Both the position numbers and the translations under genes were made by a program. Below, one piece after another: positions 51,090 to 56,494 of a DNA stretch of 56,494 nt. The notes beneath the pieces were generated by a model. It was not told the DNA's origin. It did no database searches and saw nothing but the letters and a program-made list of their open reading frames with translations. Source of the stretch: Firmicutes bacterium UBA2058 (GTDB lineage: Bacteria > Bacillota > Clostridia > Tissierellales > Sedimentibacteraceae); contig DDAM01000047.1 of the NCBI GenBank assembly GCA_002332905.1, positions 1 through 56,494 of the forward strand, given 5' to 3'. How positions within the stretch are numbered: position 1 is the first letter of the stretch; every line of letters begins with the position of its first letter.

Positions 51090-51111
51090 AAAACATTTCA
51101 CACTATGGAGG
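51078..51111 (+). repeat. Hairpin repeat A, stem 1 type, across the tldD stop
   Basis: AGTGTGAAA/TTTCACACT (51078-51104) includes the final tldD codons and its TAA (51087-51089), and is joined directly to ATGGAGG, the pmbA SD. Here stem 1 rather than stem 2 carries the SD. Confidence 0.75.
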
Positions 51112-51116
51112 TAATT

Positions 51117-52454
51117 ATGGATAAGAAAACTTTAATAGATAAATTATTTCAATTAGGAAAAGAGCGCGGTCTAGAAGATATGGAAGTATCTTATAGAAAT
51201 GGTACTTCTTTTTCATTAAGTATATTTAAAAGTGAACTTGATGATTATAGCTTATCAGAATCAGATGTTCTATCATTTAGAGGCATTTATGATGGTAAAA
51301 TGGGCTACTCATATACAGAAAAAGTAGATGAAACATCTATTGAATTACTTATTAATGGAGCTATAGAAAACGCTAAAATTATTAGTTCTGAAGATGAAGT
51401 TGAAATATTTGCTGGTTCAAAGGAATACAAAGAAGTTAATTCATACAATCCAAGTCTTGACAATGTAAGTGAGCTTGAAAAAATAGAATTTGCTAAGAAA
51501 GCAGAAGAAATAGCATATAGTCTTGATAAAAGAGTATCAACAGTTCAATCATGTAACTATGCAGATGAATCTTCAGAATCAATAATTTGCAATACAAAAG
51601 GTTTAAACTTACACAATAAGTCAAATTTAACACTATCATATATCGGTGTCGTTGTAAAAGATGGTGATGATGTTAAATCAAAATATTCATTTGTATGTGG
51701 CAGAGATTTTTCAAAGTTTGATGCAGAAAAGTTAGCCAAAGAGGCTGTTGAAGAAGCATTGTCAATGCTTGGTGCAAAGTCAATAAAATCCGGCAACTAC
51801 CCTATCATTGTAAGAAATGATACTATGGTAGATTTACTTCAAGCATTTACTGGTATATTCTCAGCGGAAAGTGTTCAAAAGGATTTATCATTACTAAAAG
51901 GAAAATTAAACGAGCAAATTGCATCAACAAAGTTGACTTTAGTTGATGATCCTTTTATGGAGGATGGTCTTGCCTCTAGATCATATGACTTTGAAGGAGC
52001 AGCATGTACATTTAAAAATGTAATTGAAAATGGTGTTTTAAAAACATACTTATACAATTTAAAAACAGCTAAAAAAGCTAACGTTGAAACTACTGGAAAT
52101 TCATTAGGAGGTTCAGGTATAGGACCTTCTAACTTCTATATTAAAAATGGAGATAAAAGTCTGGATAAAATAGTTAGTACTATAGATAAAGGATTACTTA
52201 TAACAAACTTTGATGGCCTACACTCTGGACTTAATGCAATATCTGGAGACTTTTCATTATCAGCTTCAGGATATGAAATTGAAAATGGTAAAGTAAAAAG
52301 ACCAGTTGAACAAATTACTGTAGCAGGAAATTTCTTTAATATGATTAAAAATATTGAAGAAATAGGAAATGATTTAAAATTCGGATTACCTGGATCATCA
52401 TACATTGGATGCCCATCAATCAAGTTTAAATCATTAGCAGTTTCTGGTGAATAA
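51117..52454 (+). CDS. pmbA: TldE/PmbA protease partner subunit
   Basis: PmbA (TldE) is the partner of TldD, with the same fold but without the HExxxH motif, as seen in this 445-residue product. Recognisable segments: DMEVSYRNGTSFSLSIFKSE, LSFRGIYDGKMGYSYTEKVD, SRSYDFEGAACTFKNVIENG and GLHSGLNAISGDFSLSASGY. ATG at 51117 is five bases after GGAGG. The pair is known to act in peptide maturation and protein turnover; no RiPP precursor or biosynthetic enzyme is seen nearby. Confidence 0.93.
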   Translation: MDKKTLIDKLFQLGKERGLEDMEVSYRNGTSFSLSIFKSELDDYSLSESDVLSFRGIYDGKMGYSYTEKVDETSIELLINGAIENAKIISSEDEVEIFAGSKEYKEVNSYNPSLDNVSELEKIEFAKKAEEIAYSLDKRVSTVQSCNYADESSESIICNTKGLNLHNKSNLTLSYIGVVVKDGDDVKSKYSFVCGRDFSKFDAEKLAKEAVEEALSMLGAKSIKSGNYPIIVRNDTMVDLLQAFTGIFSAESVQKDLSLLKGKLNEQIASTKLTLVDDPFMEDGLASRSYDFEGAACTFKNVIENGVLKTYLYNLKTAKKANVETTGNSLGGSGIGPSNFYIKNGDKSLDKIVSTIDKGLLITNFDGLHSGLNAISGDFSLSASGYEIENGKVKRPVEQITVAGNFFNMIKNIEEIGNDLKFGLPGSSYIGCPSIKFKSLAVSGE

Positions 52455-52481
52455 AAAACTATTAAAAGTGAATAGATAAAT

Positions 52482-52570
52482 AGGTGAAAAGGTGAAATCT
52501 TATGAAGTTTCTAGGAGCAATAAAAAAAGGTTCCAAGAAATTTATAAAAATTTTCCTTTTCACCTTTTTT
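52482..52570 (+). terminator. Long-loop terminator after pmbA
   Basis: AGGTGAAAAGG (52482-52492) and CCTTTTCACCT (52555-52565) are perfect 11-base arms followed by TTTTT. The 62-base loop is unusually long for a simple terminator and contains the start of a small ORF. Confidence 0.55.
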
Positions 52571-52615
52571 GCTTTAATCTTATTTTTATCTAGTCTTTTC
52601 GTATTCGTTAAATAG
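52502..52615 (+). CDS. Possible 37-residue membrane peptide
   Basis: MKFLGAIKKGSKKFIKIFLF followed by a hydrophobic stretch and a final lysine: a basic amphipathic N-terminus and one transmembrane helix. AAGGTG lies seven bases before the ATG. Against it: the SD is in the left arm of the pmbA terminator, the right arm and T run are within the frame, and the 3' end overlaps the convergent DUF378 gene by 30 bases. AT-rich terminators easily encode Phe/Leu/Lys runs by chance, so this is a tentative call. Confidence 0.3.
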   Translation: MKFLGAIKKGSKKFIKIFLFTFFALILFLSSLFVFVK

Positions 52616-52783
52616 TAAAGTAATGCAGTATAATCCTGCTAGACCAACTAAACCATATACAATTCGACTAAGAAGCATTGCTTGACCACCAAATATTGCA
52701 GCTACAAAATCAAACTGAAATAATGATATCAAACCCCAGTTAATTGCTCCAATTATTACTAAAATAAGTGCAAATTTATCCAT
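52586..52783 (-). CDS. DUF378 small membrane protein
   Basis: A 65-residue protein with two transmembrane helices: MDKFALILVIIGAINWGLIS and VYGLVGLAGLYCITLLF. The first half with INWGL is typical of DUF378 (YuzA-like) proteins; function unknown. ATG at 52783 is chosen by AGGAGG, nine bases upstream. Confidence 0.85.
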   Translation of the reverse strand: MDKFALILVIIGAINWGLISLFQFDFVAAIFGGQAMLLSRIVYGLVGLAGLYCITLLFNEYEKTR

Positions 52784-53038
52784 AAATAAAATCCTCCTAA
52801 TTATATACAAACAATACTTTAAGTATTGTTCGCAAAATTTTCTATAATGTTTACAATATTTAAAAATATTATTTGCAATATTTTCAATATTATTAATTAA
52901 AGTTATTATTTCATAAATTTGCTATTATATTCATAAATATTTATTTTTTATTTTTTTACCTCAAATGACACCTATGGTAGCATAAATAATTATCATGAAT
53001 ATACTAATTTAAAGTACACTTTGAGGAGGTATATTCAT

Positions 53039-53311
53039 ATGAAAAACGGGACTTACGATAATAATGAAGCAAATGTACCACATGAGGATGTTAGCATATC
53101 TAGAAATTGCAATCCAGAGCCAATCGCTCCTATTATAGAGGAGAAATGTAATAAATGTTTTCGTATAGATAGCTCAATTTTATTTTTCTTCTTAATTTTG
53201 GTTTGCATTTTTAAAAATTCTAATTGTGATATTTGCCAAGATACATTATTGATGTTTTTCTTACTTTTAGTTGTATTATTAAATAATTTTGGCTGCGGAT
53301 GTGAATGCTAA
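53039..53311 (+). CDS. Small Cys-rich protein with hydrophobic C-terminal half
   Basis: A 90-residue protein: hydrophilic N-terminal 45 residues rich in Asn and Glu, then two hydrophobic segments (SSILFFFLILVCIFKN and LLMFFLLLVVLLNNFG) and a Cys-rich end CGCEC. Cysteines occur at eight places. I do not recognise a family with confidence; small proteins with this layout occur as spore-coat or forespore products in Firmicutes. GGAGGT precedes the ATG by eight bases. Single gene with its own terminator. Confidence 0.65.
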   Translation: MKNGTYDNNEANVPHEDVSISRNCNPEPIAPIIEEKCNKCFRIDSSILFFFLILVCIFKNSNCDICQDTLLMFFLLLVVLLNNFGCGCEC

Positions 53312-53315
53312 ACGC

Positions 53316-53347
53316 AACCTGCTAATGTACTTAGCAGGTTTTTATTT
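53316..53347 (+). terminator. Intrinsic terminator after the Cys-rich gene
   Basis: AACCTGCTAA/TTAGCAGGTT followed by TTTATTTG. Confidence 0.88.
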
Positions 53348-53518
53348 GTAACAAGTAGACATTAATTAGAATATAATAAACTTACAGTTATACTATGGAG
53401 GTAAGGGTTAAATATTTTTAAAAAATAATAAAAATATACCCCAACTCTATCACAAATGTTTAAGCCTTTTTTAAAAGAGGGTTGACATTCTAGTATAAAT
53501 AATTGCATGGAGGTAAAA

Positions 53519-54526
53519 ATGAAAAAAATTATTGCTTTACTTATAGCTATTGTATTAGTTTTATCATTATTATTGGTTGGTTGTAATACACAGAAGGAAA
53601 ACAAAAGCGAAAACGTAAGATTAGTAGAAGTAACGCACTCTGTTTTTTATGCACCTCAATACGTTGCTATTGAGCTAGGCTTTTTTGAGAAGAACGGTAT
53701 AAAAATTGAATTAATAAACGGCGGTGGTGCTGACAAATGTATGACAGCACTGCTAAGTAACCAAGCCGATATTGCATTTATGGGACCTGAGGCTAGCGTA
53801 TATGTGTACAATCAAGGGAAAGAAAACTATGTTGTAAATTTTGCACAATTAACTCAAAGGGATGGTTCATTTATCGTTGGAAGAGAAAAGAATGATAATT
53901 TTAAAATAGAAGATATGAAGGGAAAAACTATTCTAGGTGGTAGAAAAGGTGGAATGCCTCTTATGACATTAGAATATGTTTTAAAACAACATGGTTTAAC
54001 ACCTGGAGTTGATGTTAACGTAAGAACTGATATCCAATTTGATATGATGGCAGGTGCATTTGCTTCTGGCGAAGCTGATTTTACAACACTTTTTGAGCCA
54101 TTAGCATCAAACTTTGAAAAAGAGGGTAAAGGTTATATAGTAGGCTCTTTAGGAAAAGAAGCTGGATACATTCCATACACTTGTTATTCTACAACTTTAA
54201 GCAATATAAATAAGAAACCAGAATTAATTCAGAATTTTACCAATGCTATTTATGAAGGAATGCTTTGGGTACAAAACCATAGCGCAGAAGAAGTTGCAAA
54301 AGCAATATTACCTCAATTCCCAGATTCAGATATTAAGTTACTTACTCAAGTTGTACAAAGATATAAGGACCAAGACACTTGGAAACCAGATTTAATTCTA
54401 GGTAAAGATGGATATATTAAGTTAATAGACATAATAAAAACTGCTGGTGTTTTAGAACAAGGTGCACCTTATGATAAGATATTTACAGATAAATTTGCTA
54501 AATATTCTATGAGAAAGATAAAATGA
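53519..54526 (+). CDS. ABC-type NMT1/SsuA-like substrate-binding lipoprotein (orphan)
   Basis: A 335-residue lipoprotein with lipobox LLLVGCNTQ. The mature protein has the NMT1/THI5/SsuA pattern: THSVFYAPQYVAIELGFFEK, NGGGADKCMTALLSNQADIAFMGPEA, GGRKGGMPLMTLEYVLKQHG and DFTTLFEPLASNFEKEGKG. Such proteins bind thiamine precursors, nitrate, sulfonates or riboflavin-like compounds; the ligand cannot be read here. No permease or ATPase is adjacent. ATG at 53519 follows GGAGG. No riboswitch motif was recognised in the leader. Confidence 0.88.
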   Translation: MKKIIALLIAIVLVLSLLLVGCNTQKENKSENVRLVEVTHSVFYAPQYVAIELGFFEKNGIKIELINGGGADKCMTALLSNQADIAFMGPEASVYVYNQGKENYVVNFAQLTQRDGSFIVGREKNDNFKIEDMKGKTILGGRKGGMPLMTLEYVLKQHGLTPGVDVNVRTDIQFDMMAGAFASGEADFTTLFEPLASNFEKEGKGYIVGSLGKEAGYIPYTCYSTTLSNINKKPELIQNFTNAIYEGMLWVQNHSAEEVAKAILPQFPDSDIKLLTQVVQRYKDQDTWKPDLILGKDGYIKLIDIIKTAGVLEQGAPYDKIFTDKFAKYSMRKIK

Positions 54527-54883
54527 TTAAATAATAACATAAAGATGTCTTTTTAATTTTTTCTCCATTTTCTCTTTTCTATTTTAATTTTAAATACTAT
54601 TCATATTTATCAAGTTTAAATTTTTTATTTAAGATATTACTAAATAAATAAAATTTAAATTAGTATTTACTCCATTTCATCTTAGGACATACAAATTTAA
54701 ATGTAGGGACAGCAACGTAGATGGCCATTTATGTATAGTTGCTACTTAAATTTAATAATGAAATTTTTTTTATATAGTTTTGTTATAACATAAAACATCA
54801 AGTGTAAATTCATTTATTTTCCTATAACATTTTTGTTTATAAAGAATATAATATTAAAAATAATTAAATAATTGAGGTGTTAA
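54527..54883. other. AT-rich spacer with one structured segment
   Basis: A weak AAAGA/TCTTT hairpin with T runs just after the binding-protein stop may be a terminator (54541-54565). The segment 54693-54753 folds into a long imperfect stem: AAATTTAA/TTAAATTT outer arms, then GTA/TAC and GCAAC/GTTGC, with a GC-richer loop than its surroundings. No gene seen. Function unknown; it may belong to the 5' side of the DUF4397 gene. Confidence 0.4.
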
Positions 54884-55537
54884 ATGAGAAAAGATTTTAA
54901 ATATTTAAGTCAAATAGAGTATATGCAATATACTTCATTAGGATATGTTCGTGTTCTTCATGCAGTACCTGATGCACCTAATGTTGATATATACGCTAAT
55001 GATAAGTTAATTGTTGAAAATTTAGCATTTGGAGAACTAACTAAATATTTACCAGTTCCTGAAGGAACATATACTATATCTTTATATGCTACCGGAGATA
55101 AAAGTAAACCAGTTTTGCAAAATACATTAACTATAAATAAAGATAAAATTATGACAATTGCTGCAGCAAATACTGTAAATAACATAACACTAATTGCAAT
55201 TCCTGATACAACTATGAAAAACGAAACTAATAAATCAGTGATTAGATTTATGCATTTATCTCCAAACGCACCAGCAGTAGATATAACTCTGCCAGATGGA
55301 ACAATTATTTTTAGTAATATATCATACGAACAGTTGACACAGTATGTTGAAGTAGAACCAACTAACTACAACTTACAAGTAAGAGTAGCTGGTACATCAA
55401 ATGTAGTTTTAACCGTACCTAATGTAAAGCTTGAACCTAACAGAGCATATACCATTTATGCTATAGGATTAGTAGGTAGTAAACCAGAGCTACAAGCATT
55501 ATTAGCAACGGATGGAATAAGCTATAATAATTATTAA
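54884..55537 (+). CDS. DUF4397 repeat protein
   Basis: A 217-residue protein with two DUF4397 Ig-like units, at about 19-110 (VRVLHAVPDAPNVDIYANDK ... LTKYLPVPEGTYTISLY) and 120-215 (IRFMHLSPNAPAVDITLPDG ... TQYVEVEPTNYNLQVR). There is no signal peptide, although most family members are exported; the N-terminus is MRKDFKYLSQIEYMQYTSLG. It may act at the surface by non-classical release, in the spore, or in the cytosol; the sequence does not decide. SD is weak (TTGAGGTG). Confidence 0.82.
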   Translation: MRKDFKYLSQIEYMQYTSLGYVRVLHAVPDAPNVDIYANDKLIVENLAFGELTKYLPVPEGTYTISLYATGDKSKPVLQNTLTINKDKIMTIAAANTVNNITLIAIPDTTMKNETNKSVIRFMHLSPNAPAVDITLPDGTIIFSNISYEQLTQYVEVEPTNYNLQVRVAGTSNVVLTVPNVKLEPNRAYTIYAIGLVGSKPELQALLATDGISYNNY

Positions 55538-55615
55538 TTAAGAATTAGTATATAAACTTGCTGGGGTGCATGAAAAAAAATCATGACATACAAATATTAG
55601 GGGTTTTAGGGATTT

Positions 55616-55646
55616 AAAAAGGGATTTAAAATGTAAATCCCTTTTT
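55616..55646. terminator. Bidirectional terminator
   Basis: AAAAAGGGATTT/AAATCCCTTTTT perfect stem with A and T runs on both sides, between convergent genes. Confidence 0.9.
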
Positions 55647-55672
55647 AAGTTAATTTTATTTGTACCTAAATC

Positions 55673-56494
55673 TTATTTAGAATATAACCTAATACCTGTT
55701 GTATCAAAATATTTTATCAATTGCGGTAATACATCAATCGATACTTCTTGGCCTGTTGTAGTAACGATTGTATCGTTCTCAAGCTTAATATAAACTGTTT
55801 TATTCAAATTATACCAGTTAAGAAGTTTAGCCTGTGCTTCAGGATTGCTATTTAGGTAATCCATATCGTATGCTTCATCACCTATGATAACTGCACTAAT
55901 AGGTAAATTTTGCATATCTCCTACTAACGTTAATCTACCCTCGGCAATCTCAGTAAATGTAGTTCCGTCTTGAGCTTCAAATATTACTTCTATTTGTAAT
56001 CCTGATGCTACTACGCCTTCATGTGCTGTGTAGGTTGCTCTGTATAGTCCCGGTTCAACTTCAGTCATATGAGTTCCAGGTCTATTGCTCAAAGTTCCGA
56101 ACGGAAGTAATATTCTATAATATGCTTGACCGCCTGCAGGTGCATTAAAGCTTATTTCCAAAGTCTCACCTGTTCTTAGTTCTGAATTTTCAGTCGGTTG
56201 AAGATTTGTAATCTCAGTCGGATTCGGTTCAACTTCACCTTCTATTATAACTCTTCCTTCAGCCATTCCTGTTACTTCGTAGCCATGCTCACTTATATAT
56301 ACAACTTCTATAAATAAGCTTTCTGCTTCTGTTCCTTCCGGAACTATCCATGTGCCTGTATATAATCCGTCATTTTCTGTCATCGGGATTCCCAACTCAT
56401 TGTTCTCTAAACCAAATGGTACAACTATTCTAAAGTATCCTTCACCGCCTGTCGGTGCATTGAAGCTTACATTGAGTGTCTCTCCCTGTCTTAA
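55673..56494 (-). CDS. Repeat-containing extracellular protein, 3' part (runs off window)
   Basis: The frame is open to the window edge, so the 5' part is missing. The visible 273 or so residues hold a roughly 105-residue tandem repeat with the core RxGETLxxSFNAPxGGxxYxRI and then PFG; two copies are visible (starting near 56490 and 56175), each ending in an AEGRxxxxG motif. A distinct C-terminal domain follows (AVIIGDEAYDMDYLNSNPEAQ to the stop). The repeats look like Ig-like or Big-type beta domains of a secreted surface protein. I do not recognise the C-terminal domain. The terminator at 55616-55646 follows. Confidence 0.75.
   Translation of the reverse strand, partial: LRQGETLNVSFNAPTGGEGYFRIVVPFGLENNELGIPMTENDGLYTGTWIVPEGTEAESLFIEVVYISEHGYEVTGMAEGRVIIEGEVEPNPTEITNLQPTENSELRTGETLEISFNAPAGGQAYYRILLPFGTLSNRPGTHMTEVEPGLYRATYTAHEGVVASGLQIEVIFEAQDGTTFTEIAEGRLTLVGDMQNLPISAVIIGDEAYDMDYLNSNPEAQAKLLNWYNLNKTVYIKLENDTIVTTTGQEVSIDVLPQLIKYFDTTGIRLYSK

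Noticed and set aside
49695..52454. tldD/pmbA as part of a RiPP (bacteriocin) cluster
   Set aside because: No precursor peptide, modifying enzyme or transporter is present nearby; the pair is widespread as a housekeeping protease.
52930..53020. SigK-like promoter (CATA-NNN-TA) before the Cys-rich gene
   Set aside because: CATAAATAA is present, but I could not place a matching -35 AC element at the right distance.
53394..53518. Possible riboswitch or second repeat A copy before the NMT1-like lipoprotein
   Set aside because: CTATGGAGG at 53394-53402 looks like a repeat A end, but no stem precedes it and no frame follows. No thiamine, SAM or other riboswitch core was recognised.

Overview
The window comes from an AT-rich, low-GC Firmicute, most likely an anaerobic, spore-forming member of the Clostridia/Tissierellia. 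The basis is its base composition, strong GGAGG ribosome sites, a dcw cluster with DUF881/Sbp genes and a PASTA-tailed SpoVD-type PBP, a T-box pheST operon, an L20-type infC leader, a split transketolase and a CsaB/DUF5693/LtaS surface locus. No rRNA, tRNA, CRISPR array, transposase or phage gene was seen. Species cannot be assigned from sequence alone.

Layout. (1) 239-16105, minus strand: division and cell-wall cluster, in transcription order mraZ, rsmH, ftsL, spoVD, murE, mraY, murD, spoVE/ftsW, murG, murA, ftsQ, two DUF881 genes, sbp, ftsZ. murF, murC and ftsA are absent from it. (2) 16305-20703: an orphan sugar-type ABC binding lipoprotein followed by a Cache-GGDEF-EAL membrane protein. 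(3) 20913-25591: Phe T-box leader, pheS, pheT, lgt. (4) 25615-30415: SpoU-type RNA methyltransferase, an AraC/GyrI regulator paired with an unnamed protein, and KtrA/KtrB potassium uptake. (5) 30564-31875: infC-rpmI-rplT with its autoregulatory leader. (6) 31997-38234: a compact FtsH-like protease (plus strand), then ftsE-ftsX with two tandem coiled-coil/M23 peptidoglycan hydrolases, and a PrcB-like protein. (7) 38346-40878: fructose-6-phosphate aldolase/transaldolase and split transketolase (pentose phosphate). (8) 40939-46874: ltaS, DUF5693, csaB and tagA-type surface-polymer genes. (9) 47131-56494: mixed region with a secreted protein, a lipid kinase, DUF3343, tldD/pmbA, DUF378, a Cys-rich peptide, an orphan NMT1/SsuA-like binding lipoprotein, DUF4397 and the 3' end of a repeat-containing surface protein.

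The strongest unexplained signal is not a gene. It is a family of short palindromic repeats inserted between stop codons and the next Shine-Dalgarno site. The fullest copies have two hairpins: a GTGAAA/TTTCAC stem just after the upstream stop codon, then an ATGCC-R-C/G-Y-GGCAT stem joined directly to ATGGAGG and the next start codon. About ten copies (some degenerate) sit in unrelated operons. A related double-hairpin element occurs twice upstream of murE and an M23 gene, and two further palindrome families occur in spacers. They look like a mobile or recombining intercistronic element that carries its own ribosome binding site.

Many starts below were moved downstream of the longest open frame because the frame's first codon lies inside the SD or repeat. 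All functional calls rest on reading motifs; no database search was run.
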